DNA of 64,000 nt from Dioscorea cayenensis subsp. rotundata (taxonomy: Eukaryota > Streptophyta > Magnoliopsida > Dioscoreales > Dioscoreaceae), in the NCBI RefSeq assembly GCF_009730915.1, contig NC_052489.1, positions 27,707,916-27,771,915 of the forward strand, in the 5' to 3' direction. The notes under the pieces were generated by a model. The model did no database searches and was not told where the DNA came from. It worked only from the letters and a program-made list of their open reading frames with translations. The position numbers and the translations under genes are program-made. Shown one piece after another: positions 24,573 through 37,165 of the stretch (its first letter is position 1; the number at the start of each line of letters is the position of its first letter).

Positions 24573-25200
24573 GAATGAACATGTCCTCTTAAGTTAGTTA
24601 AGTTAGTTAGGGAGGTAGTTAGTAGTGTCTTTGTTATTAGTAAAGGGAGTGGGTACACCCTTGTTGTTATGTATGGAGGTTGGAGGGAGGGAGGGAGGGA
24701 GGGAGGGAGGGAGACCATAATGCCCCCTTGTTGTCCTTGCTGCACTGCTTGTGGAGGTGTGGTTTGGGAAGGGGTTTTCTGTGCTTGTTTCAGTAGCATT
24801 TCCATTGCTGATTAGGTGGCCATTTTGGCTGCCAATTTTGTTATTTGATGTAATGGAATGCAAATTTCTCTTTCTCTTTCTCTTTCTGTTTCTCTTTCCA
24901 TATATATATATATATATATGTTTGTATTTTTTTGTGAGGTGATTATAGAATGAATGAATGATGAGTGTCAGATGAACATGGAAGAGTAGTTGTATTGTGA
25001 TGATTAATTTAGTGTTGAATTTGATTTGGTGGGGGAGTTTGAGACAGGGTTAGAGCAAAAGTAAAAAGGTGCACAGATTTAATGTCACGTATGTATGTCC
25101 TTGTTTTTGAGATTTGGATGTGAAGGTTGTTGGCTTTCATTTTTTCTTTTATTTATTTTTGGTTGGCAATTTGATTTGAATTGTTTGTTAATATACACAC
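24573..25200 (+). other. PLATZ 3' UTR and downstream flank
   Basis: Follows the TAA of the PLATZ gene. It contains seven perfect GGGA units (24685-24712), a CTTTCT-rich run (24869-24898) and (TA)n near 24900-24919. AATGAATGAATGATGA around 24950 may lie near the polyadenylation region. No separate gene is seen. Confidence 0.5.
24685..24712 (+). repeat. (GGGA)7 tract, potential G-quadruplex
   Basis: Seven uninterrupted GGGA units about 110 bp after the PLATZ stop codon, on the sense strand. Four or more GGG runs with 1-nt loops satisfy the standard quadruplex pattern and would be present in the mRNA if the 3' UTR extends that far. Confidence 0.75.
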
Positions 25201-25205
25201 ACGTG

Positions 25206-25349
25206 GGAGTGTACCGCAGGGACACTCCTAGATTTGAATTCTAGGTAAGTTCTACAGTTATCGTTAGATATGAATCTAACAGTCACTATTTATTTATATA
25301 CAGTATACAATAGTAGTTAACAATATCACACAATAATAAGTGATTGTGT
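25206..25349. repeat. cluster of four short hairpins
   Basis: Consecutive inverted repeats: GGAGTGT/ACACTCC (25206-25228), CCTAGA/TCTAGG (25227-25245), GTTAGAT/ATCTAAC (25263-25280) and ACACAAT/ATTGTGT (25328-25349). The first two abut. Adjacent sequence has no coding potential. It could be a decayed transposon end or a transcribed structured element. Confidence 0.5.
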
Positions 25350-28300
25350 AATAATAATTAATAGTAATTTTTATGTACCCCACCCTTACAAATAGCAACA
25401 ACTTGATTATGATTTAACAGGTGCTATCAAATGTCTCTATATTTTGAAAAGCTAAATACGTACATAGAAAACATAGGCTCTCTCTATATATATACGAAAT
25501 ATATTGGATAAACCAAGCAAAATGTATTAAGAATATATCTACGGAAGGTATAGATGGAGAAATGTAATACATAAGAGATAATAACAAAAAAACATAACTA
25601 AAAAAAGGTTAATAGAAATGAGTATCACTGAGCAACGAGAGATAGTTAGGTAATTATATAAGATATAAGAGATGAGGAAGAGTGGTATCGAACCTTTAAT
25701 CAATGATTGGCTATTGGATTATCTACCAACATCCATTTAATCAGTTGAGGTCTCAGAAACTTTCAGATCTCTCCTCAATTATGGACTGCTCTCCCCATCT
25801 CTCGAAAGAAGTGTACAAGAAATTAAGACTTTGTTTGAGACCACTGCAGTCTCTAAGCTTCATTTTCTCTAAATTTTAAATTTTTTGTCATTACTATATC
25901 AATTAATTAAGAGTATTATTATATGCATTCAAATTTCTATTGTGGGTTATTTTTATTAAATAACAATCAGTTAAAAGAAAGAAAAATTTGACTCTTTGGA
26001 ATAATATATAAATAAACAAAATTAAGCTTTTTTTCAAATGAAAAGGAAAATAAAGATTTGTTAGAAAAAATTTTGCAAATAAATTATTTTATAAGACATC
26101 TCGGTAGAAAAAAATATTATCGCACCCTAATTAAAAAGATATGAGCTTTATATAATTATTTTTAAATTGTGTTTACCCAAATTAAGACAAAACAAAAACT
26201 TAACATATAATGTACAATTGAGGAATACAACAAAGATTTTGAAATTCATGAGTTCATTGTTTATTAGACAACCATTTATTAATTATATTATTCATATGTT
26301 GCCAAATGCTTGTAATGTGGCTATTGACCAATATGAATTGTCACTTCTATTAAAAATGACTACAATGTGTCCTTTCCTCCCAAGATATCATATGCCCAAA
26401 TAAGGACCTACCTACTATCTTCAATATAAACTATAGTACATATATAAAAAAAAATTAACAACAAGAAGAAAGAAAACATTAAAATGGAACTTAAAAGTAC
26501 AGTGAAAGAGGCAAAACACAAGAGATGAAATCTTATCTCTTTGGCTAGCTTGAAGAACATGTGAAAAGGCTCTAATGGAGAACTAGATAGGCTTGAAAAG
26601 ATGAATGAATAGTATGGAAACCAATGTGTGGTTTTACCGAAAAGAGAGCCTTTTTTGGTCCTTTTCAATAATGTGAAACATGAGACATTTTTATTTATTT
26701 ATTTATTTATTTAAGCATTATAAACAGAGACCAAGGTGTTGGCTTTATCCTATATATAATATAATGTGTTATCATAAATAAATTAATTAATTACGAGTGG
26801 TTTTTATCTTCAGTTTTTTGTTTTTTATCCATCAGCCAAATTTACCATAAGACAACTCCACTCCCCAACCCCAACATCTTGTCTTTTTTTTTAAAAAAAA
26901 AAAAACTTAAGATATTTTGTTTTAAAATATGTTCAAGAAACACATTCTACCTAGGGTTGGTATTAAATATTGTTAAACTTATGCAATTAATTTGTTAATT
27001 TTGTAAATTATCAGTATTCTAAATACGGTGTGGTTGTGGATGTGGAGTTAACACGTGGGTGTCCTGTGAATTTTTAGATAATTTTATAAAATATAATTTA
27101 ACATATCTCTATTTTCAAAATAATAATAATAGTAATAATAATAATAATAGTAACAAAACCACTAACATCTACAGTGATATAAATTTAATTATTAATAAAT
27201 ATTTTTGTCACTAATAATTTATTTATAAATGGTACTGTAACATGTCTAAAAAAATAACTGCTTTAATATAGGAGCTATCATGCCATAAAGTAAATAGTAA
27301 ATATATTTAATAACAAAATTTATTATGTAAAATATTTGTGTTAAAAATTGTTTGAAAGAGGTATTGTGATAATAACCTAATAATTAATTTATTAGATATT
27401 TGATTCTCATAAAAAAAAAGTTGAGAGATCTAAAATATTAAAATTAAAGTGTAATAAAATATGTATATTTGAGGTGGTTTATCTACATTGTTTTTTTAAA
27501 CAAAAACAACTAAACTTTTTTTTAACTATTTATTTAATGCTGGTAAAAAAGATTTTTTTCTCATTTAGTGGAAATGAATTAAAAAAAAACCATATTGTTT
27601 AAACAATTTCATTCATCTTTGCTTCTGAGAAATATATATTTAGAGCACTCTAAAGTGAAGGTTATCGTTTTTTAATTCATTTTAATCTTGAAATGATACA
27701 ATTTTTTTAACAACTAAATAATGTATTTATATAAATTTTAATTTAAAAATACAAACAACCACCCATGAAATGTGGTAGCTAGTATTTCATTCCCCACTAT
27801 TTCAAACATTGAACAAAATGAGGTAGGTACTTTACAATAATTTTATAAAATCTTAAATTCTTTAATATATATGACAAATAAATTTTTTAAAAAATATTAT
27901 TGATAAAATAATTGTTACTATTTATAAAGGTAAATTTTAATCTTAAAATACATCTAAAATGAATTAAATCAAAACTTGACATGCGTAAAAAAAAATTTCT
28001 TCTAACCAAATATTTAAAAAATTCTTTTAATTACACATTTTTATCTTCCAACCAAAAGTTTTTTGAAATAAAATTTTCTAAATGGGTCTGATGGTTTTCC
28101 TCATATATAATAATAATATCTACCAGAGTATTCTCATTTTTTATATTTGTCTTATTTTAGAAATCTTCTTTTGTCTTTTTTACTTGTTTATTTAAAAAAA
28201 TTTAAAGCATTAAATATTATTTTTTTGAATTCATCTATTATATTTAATATAATTTTTACAAATTTTAATAAATTATATTTAATTACATATTTCTTAAAAT

Positions 28301-28430
28301 ATATTTTAAATAATGATGAATTTTTAAAAAATTGATATAATTTTTTAAATTTTAAATTTTCATATAATTTAGTTAAAATCAACAAGTAATAAAAAAAAAG
28401 GAAAGAATATTAGCAAAAGCAAATGTGATA
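25350..28430. other. very AT-rich intergenic DNA
   Basis: About 75-80% A+T with poly-A/T runs, (ATTT)n near 26691-26713 and (AAT)n around 27119-27150. Only short random frames occur on either strand; no domain, tRNA or transposon ends were recognised. Confidence 0.6.
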
Positions 28431-28541
28431 ATATTGTAGATAACCACAAAGAAAGGTGTCCTAGGCACTAAGGCATAATCTGTTCTACTTTTCAAAGATG
28501 GTGGCAAGAAGAGGAGTTGAGTGAGAGCTAGTGAGTTATAA

Positions 28542-28572
<31 letters not shown>

Positions 28573-29519
28573 TTTGACATTGATATGTGGGTACAAAGTC
28601 AGAGTGTTGCAGATATCTATGAATCCTTAAAGACTTTCTTGGTCTTTCTTACTACTTGATGCCCTTCATTGTTCAAACACCCTCCCAACATCTCATAGGA
28701 CAATCATAATGGGACACCCCCACACCACTTCTTCATTATATCATCATATGGATAGGTTTCAGCCACCCCTTCTTCCTTTTCCTACACCACTTAACATCTC
28801 CCAAAATTATTTAAAAAAATAAAATCAAATAAATAAAATCTATGAGGGATAGCTTAAGGATTCAATTGGTATTATAAAAAAAAAATTTCTCAAGGTCAAA
28901 TCAATGATCATCCTAGATACTGACTAATTTTGAAAAATAAATCTTCTCTCAATCTTGTGTTCTCTTTAATGTTTTCTCTATGTTTTATGTAATTTTTTAT
29001 TTTAACAAGATCATAATTTATCCAATTATTCATATATATATATGATAGAAAAAATAGATGTTTTGGCAGCAAGTTATGAATGGTTGTTGTCCATCCAAAA
29101 CAAAGAGAAAAGCATTCATGTACTCATGAACAAAGATAGACCCAAAAGTGTTTGATGGTTTGGTGTAAACCTAATAAAAATGAGAAACATATCAATCAAT
29201 ATGGAGCTAAAATAACATAAATTTGGTAGCAATAATGGAGATGCAAGAGACTAGTGCAACCATGGCACTTAGCTTCTTTTAGCCAAACTTAACTTGGCCT
29301 ATCATTTATGTTTGCAAGGACCAAACTCTATTGTCTCTATGCTATTTTAAATTTTCTTTAACTCTAATATAGTAACATATCAAATCAATTGCCACAATCT
29401 CATTTTTCCCCACAAATATATAAAATATAATTTTGCATTCCTCCTACCAATTTTATTTTAATACAATAATTTAATTAAGTATCATTATTATTATTATATA
29501 AATTAATTGAATGATTAGT
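28431..29519. other. intergenic, with (GA)n tract
   Basis: Somewhat less AT-rich at its left end (28430-28800) and bearing a (GA)n microsatellite at about 28543-28569. The remainder returns to AT-rich sequence. No coding frame or known microRNA sequence was recognised. Confidence 0.45.
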
Positions 29520-29645
29520 GAATGAGAGGCTCATGTGGGCGTGACTGAGCTTGGTCACGAGACGCGAGTTGAAAGCGATCGAGCCCAACAAACAGCTCTT
29601 TGGGCTTCGCGTTATTGCGTCGCTTTGTAACTTGATTCGAGCCAC
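29520..29645. other. isolated GC-rich island with inverted repeats
   Basis: About 125 bp near 50% G+C inside DNA that is over 70% A+T. It holds AGCCCAA/TTGGGCT (29582-29588 and 29600-29606) and GTGAC/GTCAC (29541-29558). No frame or RNA family was recognised. Confidence 0.45.
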
Positions 29646-31972
29646 ATCTTTTTTTTAATATATATATATATATTTATATTATAATTAAAATTTAATTTAT
29701 TGTATCTAATTAAATTAAATAAAATAAAATCATGTAGTATGTCTCTATCTCACTAATTTGGGGAATTGAGATGCTTGGGATTTTGCAATGAGGCCACGTC
29801 ATCATTTAGTGAATGCAATGTACTCTAATTCCTTGGGAAATGGGCTCCACTTTTTTTAAATTTTTTTTTTAATTACTTGAATATGTGTCTTGTTTGTTGT
29901 TTGGTGAGAGTTTTGGATTGAGTGTTTGATTCCTTTGGACTTGCAAGATTTAAATTTAATTAGAAAGCATTTAATAAAAAGGGAAAAAAAAAGAAGACAA
30001 GTTTATATTGGTCATTGCTCCAATAAAGGGGGAGGGAGCATTTTAAGAGATCTTCTGCAAAACCTGCAGCTTCTTGCCAGAGATGAAGACCATGAAGCTA
30101 CACACAAAATTAAATTAAATTAACCATTATTCTCTGTCATAGGTACCTCTGATTTGTACGTGATAATAGCTAAGTAATACAGTACAGTATTATTAGTTGA
30201 ATTTTAATATAAATGCTTGCATTATTTTATAATTAATATTTTTTTAATGTTTAATAAAAATTGTATGTTATTGGGATATGTTTATATTAAGCTATCTTCA
30301 TCAAATTATTTTAATGAATGATAATTTTTTTTTATTATATTAGAGCTAGTAAAATTTTTGTACCTTAATCTTTTAAAGACAAAATTTATAAAATTATGTT
30401 GAATTTTTTTTTTAAACCATATTTTTATCATACTTACAAAATAAATAGATGGCAACAAAACATATTACGCTGTATTTAAAATTTTTGGATATATGAAAAC
30501 CTCCAACATTAAAAGACATGAAGGATGAGAATGAGATCCAAAATGATGACACATATGAATGCAAAGTCATAGTCTCTCTACACACAAGGTCTGAGCACAT
30601 GAATGGATCAACTTTGAATGCTCTCTGAGCATTCCAAGGTAGCAAACTTTGAGGTTATAAACTTACAATACCACCATGAAATAAGTTTCTCATTAATACT
30701 CCTAACTATAATATTCCAGTGCCATTTATCTAAAAATTCATTAAGAAACAATCATATTACCATAATATTTGTATATATATATATATAGATGTCATGCATT
30801 AAATTAAATGGAATAAAGAGGGAAGTAAGAAGGACAAGGATAACATGTGTTTGAGGGGGGGTGTACCCACAAGTTTAGTCAGGCAAGAAGGCAGGGAGCC
30901 CATAATGGGACTGGCATCCCAAATGCCCAGAGGACACTCAGGTGCTCTGCTCCTTTTATATACCACTTGCCTCCACCCAAGAGACCATCATCTTCTCACC
31001 ATCTCCTGTCTCCTTTTTCCTTTTTTTTTTTTATTAATTATATTTTACCATCATCTTATATTAATAAATAACTATAAAATTAAATCTTCAGTAGTTGTGA
31101 CAACGGAATGTGTGTTTGTTTGTGTGGGATGTATACTTGCTGACTGATAAAGAAAGAAAGCAAAGATAAGATGAGATGATATATTGAATAAATAAAAGCC
31201 TGCATGTTTGAACTGTTAGAGTGTGTCAAGTCATGTCATTGGGGAGTTGTGGCTTTTGTTCTCTTATTTAAGTCCATGTTATACATATATATATATAAGT
31301 AGTAGTAATAGTAATAGTAGAAGAAATAAGTAGTCAAGGAGCATGAGTGACCATGCAATGCAAAGAGAGAAGGTGAGGACTCATTCAGTGGTGGTGGGGC
31401 TGGACTATACTACTGGAAAATGAGATCCCAATCACTGAAAAACAACATTTGATAATCCCCATATACCATACTTGTCCTCTCAATATATATATATATATGT
31501 ATAGAGAATTATATGAAATAAATAATTACTACAGCTTTATTCCGGTGCAGATGTTGGGTGGATGACACTTGTCATTTCATATCAATAATCAATGTGTGTT
31601 GGAACTTGGGCATTCAATTCAATTCAATTCATTCGTTAGACCATCCAATCTGAAATCATTTTACTGTTTTTGATTCTTATGTTTTTCATGGGATTCAGTT
31701 TGACGCCGTTGATGTGATAATACATTCAGAAACAGAGTGCTGAATGAAAGAATAAAGGAAAACAGAGGAACCTTGTTTGAAACACACAATTTTCTCTCAT
31801 CATAATAATAACATAATAAAAATAATTTAATAATATTTATTAAAATTAATTTTGTGAAATAATGTTTGGAGGAATCTGGTATGATTGTTAGTTGAAAGCA
31901 TGGCTCACTTGCTCTGTTTTCTGATGAACTACATGTGCCTCCCTCTGTCACATCTCTTCTCTTCTTTTAACA

Positions 31973-32005
<33 letters not shown>

Positions 32006-32690
32006 TAGTTTGTGTAAAAGGAAATTGGAAAAGTGAGTGAGGGGAAGTATCATATCAATCTTTTTAATTTTTTTTTAAAATATATATATATATATGTTTG
32101 AAATTTTCTTTCATTTATTATGTTTATAATATTGTTATTTTCCTCATTAAAAAAAAAATTAAGAAAAAAACAGGGGAGATGCAATGAACAATGCACACTG
32201 CACAATGAAGCAAGAGAGCATAGTGAAGATTTGGAATTACATGGATGGGGAAAAAGAGAGAGATGATTTGTTTCCAAGAGATGTCCCTTTCTGAAGAAAC
32301 AAAAAGGAAGCTGTTGATATTTGTGGTTGTTTAACCACAAGGCAACCAAGAAGAGTCCCATGTTGTAACTCTATATTCAAAAAGTTATCTTTTCCCCCTT
32401 TTTTTAATTTATACATATACAGGGACCAGTGTATTGTTGTGTTGGTTCTTCTTGTATGGGGAAAATCAAAACAAATGGGATCTAGCCTGCTGCTATCTTT
32501 CTTTCTATCCATCTATCTATCTATTTATCCTCTCCCTACTACTCTGTCTTTCAATTGACCACCCTTTTTCTGTCTTTCTTTCTCTCTCCCTCAAAACTTT
32601 TTTCCAGATGGTCCCCTTCAGTCACTTCCCTCTCTCACTTTTCATTTCACAAAAATCACTTTTGTTTCTTTGATAATAATATTAATTAAT
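29646..32690. other. AT-rich intergenic DNA with promoter-like patches
   Basis: Mostly AT-rich. A TATATA box at 30957-30962, followed by pyrimidine-rich leader-like sequence, has no coding frame after it. A (CT)n run lies at about 31975-32000, a perfect 8-bp hairpin at 32321-32340 and (ATCT)n near 32507-32526. No gene could be supported. Confidence 0.4.
31975..32000. repeat. (CT)n microsatellite
   Basis: Uninterrupted CT run in the gene-poor interval. Confidence 0.8.
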
Positions 32691-33958
32691 GCTCCTTCCC
32701 AGATGACATTATAAGTTTCAGACAGGGGAGTTTATACAATCAGGCAGTTTTACAAGAGTATATCTGCAAACTAATTAGTTTACCTTTTATGGGTCATACC
32801 TGCAACTCCTGCTGTAGGAAAAGGGTTCATAGACTACACCAATTTTGCAACTGAATGGACCCAATAATACTTCATTATCAACTAAATTTGAATACAAATT
32901 TGATGCATAATTGGGCATGTTCTGGGACCTCCCTTAGTTTGCAGTTTATGAAAGGTGGCAGTGCATTATTGACATCCTTTCTATCAAACATTGTCCCAAA
33001 CTCCACAAAAACAGTACTCTTGTGTGTCATGATAAGGACCATGCTTTCTGATTAGAAAGACAATCTGGTTGTCAAATAGTTCCTCTCTGTCAGTATGAAA
33101 CAGAGCAAGAGAGAGAAACACACACACTTAACTTTACTGTAATTAATCACTCTCATTTAGTTAACTACAGTAATAATTCAGAATTAAAAAAATATTGTTC
33201 ATTTTAATTATTTCAATGAAGAAGACAGAAGAAGATCTTGCAATCTAATCAGATATCTGAATTCTGATTTGGGTGGAGTTCAATAATGGTTGATAGAGAA
33301 AAATAAATAAAATAAAAATAAAATTGACAAATGAAAACAAAGGGATTTGAAGTGCCTTGTAACTTTGCAGGAGAAAGGGAAGCAGCCACCAGCTCTTCAG
33401 ATACCTATCATTGTACAATCCCATTCAACATTGGTCCCTCTCTTGTCTCCTTTTTCTATGCATCATTGTTCAAATTATCATATATATTTTATTTTAAACC
33501 TTTTTTTTAAATTATTAACAGCTTTATAAATGCAATTAGATCTTTATTGTTGAATTAAATGCAGGTATTAATAAATTTTTTTATGAAAAAAAAAGGAAAA
33601 GGAAGTGGGGTGTGGTGTTAGATCTGAGTGTCCTTTGTGTCTGCAGTTATAATCTTAGGAATCTTGGAGAGAGTACTCAATGTATTATAATTTCAACTCT
33701 AAATTATAATTATAATTTGACTGTTTAATTAACCTCAAAATTACTATAAATTTTTTTTTTGGTTGTTTGTTTGTCTATCTATTTTCTTAACTTTCAACTA
33801 AAGATGCAGGAGAACAATGATTATTAATGATGTGCTGAATTAGTATTGATTTGTGATGGATTGTTATATTTATTTTATTTATAAAAAAATCTTTTAAATA
33901 GTTACTTTATTTTTTTACACAATTCATGGGTACCCATTTATTGATGGGATGGGCTTCA

Positions 33959-34009
33959 TATACTTTGGGCTAAAGGCCCATTTCATTGTTTGTATACTTT
34001 GGGCTAAAG
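33959..34009. repeat. 17-bp direct repeat
   Basis: TATACTTTGGGCTAAAG occurs at 33959-33975 and again at 33993-34009, spaced 34 bp start to start. Confidence 0.75.
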
Positions 34010-34420
34010 CCTATTAATTATTGTTGTTATTATTAAAAGTGAAGGATGGCTAGAACCCTAGTACAACAAAGACCATCAAGAATTGTAGCATTGATTTTCA
34101 TTATGGAAATGTTTTCATTTAGTCAGACATGACTACAAAAATATTGAATAATGACAGCAAAAAACAGCTTGCAGAATCATTGAATCCATTCATCATTTTA
34201 TTAAATTTTAGATGTACAAAATTTAATTAATTAATTATCATCTCATCAATTCCCAAGAAATAGAATGAAGATAACACATCCACATCGAACAATTGATTGG
34301 AATGATATGTTACAACAACCAAATGGAAAAAAAAACTATTTGTGTTGGTACCTGGTCTATTTATTATCATTTTTTTCATCTTGTCGTCACTCTAAATTCT
34401 AGTGGTCATTAATTACACAG

Positions 34421-34453
<33 letters not shown>

Positions 34454-34787
34454 GATGCTAAATGATAAACTAGTAAACAAAATGAAACTGTGGTCGCTTT
34501 AAAACTAAAGTTTTCTTATTGCCACTTTTAGGACAATGATAAACATTAAAATAATGATCCAACTATAATTATTTTTTACTCTTATCTAAGATATTTTTTT
34601 GATAACTGTTGTCAAAGCGTTAAGCTAAACTAAGTTTGATTTTTTACTATTTTAATCAAACCCAAACCAAGTTTGACTTTACTTTCACCGAACTCAAGCC
34701 AAGCTCGAAGCTACTTTAAGTTTTATGAAATTTTGAGGTTCATGTCTAATTCGTTAGCTTGATAAAACTTGGTCATTTTTTTTCATA

Positions 34788-34823
<36 letters not shown>

Positions 34824-35658
34824 TAATAAAAGTATATATATATATATATAGGTTCCTTTAGAGTGAAGCCTATTTAATCAAAGTATCAAAGTATCAAAGT
34901 TGAAGCTCTAAACTCCAAAAGGATTTTGATTTGGATTCTTGATCAAAGGCACTCTTCATGTGGCCAAACTCAACCACTTTAGGTAATGTATTGTTATTTG
35001 TTAGTAGTTTAGTTGTCCTTTTCCTAATTTATAAACAACACGAACTCACTCATTGCTTAAGTTACACACCACCCTTTTTTTATTTATCGAAGGTATTTTC
35101 AAATTTTTCATTTGGTTTTTCGTATTCAATTAAATTTAGATGGATTTTTTTTTTTGGATTAATTTTTAATATACTTTTTATAATGACCCCAGTTTCCAAA
35201 TTATTTATTTCCATAAAAAATGGCACTCTTTTTTGAAGTTTTGAGCTAGTTTCAGCTTTAATTTTCAAACTATTTATTATTTTTAAAATGTCAAGTATTT
35301 TCTATTATTTTCCTTATAAGCTATTTTTAAACAATTTTAAAATTTAAAATGTGCAACAATGTTTGTCGTTTTAATTAATAATTAATTAATAATAATAATA
35401 ATAATTTTTAAAAATGAATTAGTTTTTTTAAATATCTTTCTACGAAAAGATGGAAAAAAGCTCAAAAGCTTTTTTTCTTTTTTCTTTTTTTGTATGTGTG
35501 TGTGATGGGATGGCTGTAGGGTCCTAGGATCATTATGATAAATAAAATGGCTTTGAAACTATTATATAAATAAATTAAAAAAGGAGTTAAATATATATAA
35601 AACTGTATAAATTCAACCACAAGTTATTTTAGAACACACTCATCTTATAATAACTGAA

Positions 35659-35715
35659 AATTCTCGTTAATATGTAGAGGATCACTAATAATTCTCGTTA
35701 ATATGTAGAGGATCA
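35659..35715. repeat. 26-bp tandem repeat, period 31
   Basis: The 26-bp sequence starting AATTCTCGTTAATATG and ending GAGGATCA is present at 35659-35684 and at 35690-35715, identical by eye. Confidence 0.75.
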
Positions 35716-36876
35716 ATTTTGTTTAGATTAGTGATAGTAAGTTTTTTTTTTTAACTAATAGATCACGTCCTCATTTAATGGAGTGTGGAGTGTTAAAAAG
35801 ACAGACAGGTACAGAGATGCCCAGTCACTCAATTACGATAGCTTAGCACTCTTGTGTTATACAATTTAAATATTCAATTTTAATGTTAGCGATAGTAATT
35901 TAGCAACATCACATGAAGCTTAAAAATGATTGATATAAATTTCTAATATCAGTGGTTGTTATTATTATTATTATGAAACACAATTCTGATGTAGATTACC
36001 AGAAAAAACCTCAATAATTTGACCAAATAGCAGGGTAAAGGTTTTAAGGGGGTATCATACCATGGTCATTTTTTATTTTGAATATCGAACTTTAATTTAT
36101 ATCATTTTGATTACTCAATTTTAATTTGTGTTCACCAAGAGGGTATTAATGGGATTCCGGAGAGAATTTGATAACATTTACGTCGAATTTACTATGTTAA
36201 TGCCAATTCATTGTGTCACTTAAATACACGGGCATGACATGCCATCAATGAAAGCCACATGGCTACTCTTCTTAACATGATACATGTCATGTCAACCATG
36301 TGAATTAGTCAATAAGAATAACTATGTGATTTCTTTGATGATGTGGCATATCCACGTTTGTAGATGACTCATGAACTGGATATTGCCATTGCAAATTCAG
36401 CCTATATGTCATTAAATTCTCCCCAAAATCTCTTTGGTACTCTCCGATGAACACAGATTAAAAATGGATGATCAAAATGATACAAAATTGAAGTTAGCAC
36501 TTAAAATAAAAAAATTACTATAGCACGAGACACCCAAAAAATTTACCCCTAAACGGCGGCATTGTTAAATTATATTACTATGGACATTTTGTAATTTTAT
36601 AGACAGTGGGGTTGTTTTTGTATAAAGCTCCATTTTCTGTGAAATTTATGAAGACCCCCAGTCGAAAATCGAAACTAGTCATGGTATTCCAAGATCTTAC
36701 ATTGATGTCAATTGTAAAATATCAAGGGTTTTTTCATAAGAGGTCAATTCTGATACAATTTTTTAAAAACGTTGAAAATAATAACATTACCCAATAATAT
36801 AAAGATCATCAAATCCATGATATATACGAAAATGCCATCATTGTCATTTATATTTAGTAAGATTAGCCCGCTAACA

Positions 36877-36899
36877 AATCACGTGTTAGCCACGTGATT
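36877..36899. promoter_or_regulatory. palindromic pair of G-boxes upstream of UAP
   Basis: AATCACGTG and CACGTGATT are exact reverse complements separated by TTAGC, giving two CACGTG cores 11 bp apart (36880-36885 and 36891-36896), about 270-290 bp before the UAP start codon. G-boxes bind plant bZIP and bHLH factors; use here is inferred. Confidence 0.55.
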
Positions 36900-37141
36900 C
36901 ATGATTCGCCCACGCCGACAACGTTCCCGGTTCATCACCGGTCATTGTCAGCCATTGGATGTCGATCCAACGAACCTGGAGTGCGGAGGGCAGTATCGGC
37001 AGATTGGGCACTTAATTCACATTGTATAATAAGAAGGGGTCTTTTGGTCTTTTCGCTGAATTTCCATCTTTGCTTAGCACTCGGGATTCCTCTCACTCTC
37101 GCTCGTTTTGTAGCAGCTCTCGTGGTGTGACTTGTGAGAGA

Positions 37142-37163
37142 GAACGAGAGAGAGAGAGAGAGA
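37142..37163 (+). repeat. (GA)n in the UAP leader
   Basis: GA-rich run immediately before the start codon at 37166, likely in the 5' UTR. Confidence 0.7.
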
Positions 37164-37165
37164 CG

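Larger units (their letters stand above)
32691..37021. other. AT-rich intergenic DNA upstream of UAP
   Basis: Contains a higher-complexity block at 32700-33060 without a recognisable frame, short direct repeats at 33959-34009 and 35659-35715, an (AAT)n/(ATT)n palindrome at about 34787-34824, (TA)n at about 34833-34850, and the G-box pair of the UAP promoter near 36880. No gene was recognised. Confidence 0.5.

Noticed and set aside
25222-25245. Possible Helitron 3' end (hairpin followed by CTAG)
   Set aside because: The hairpin runs straight into CTAG without the usual 8-12 bp spacing and the following A/T insertion context is ambiguous; kept only as part of the hairpin cluster.
29926-30123. 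65-residue plus-strand frame with a leucine-rich end
   Set aside because: It does not start at a convincing ATG context, has no family match and sits in AT-rich DNA without splice or promoter support.
28440-32512. Search for microRNA precursors in the gene-poor interval
   Set aside because: None of the common conserved mature sequences (miR156, 159/319, 160, 164, 166, 167, 169, 172, 390, 396) was found by eye, so no ncRNA is called.
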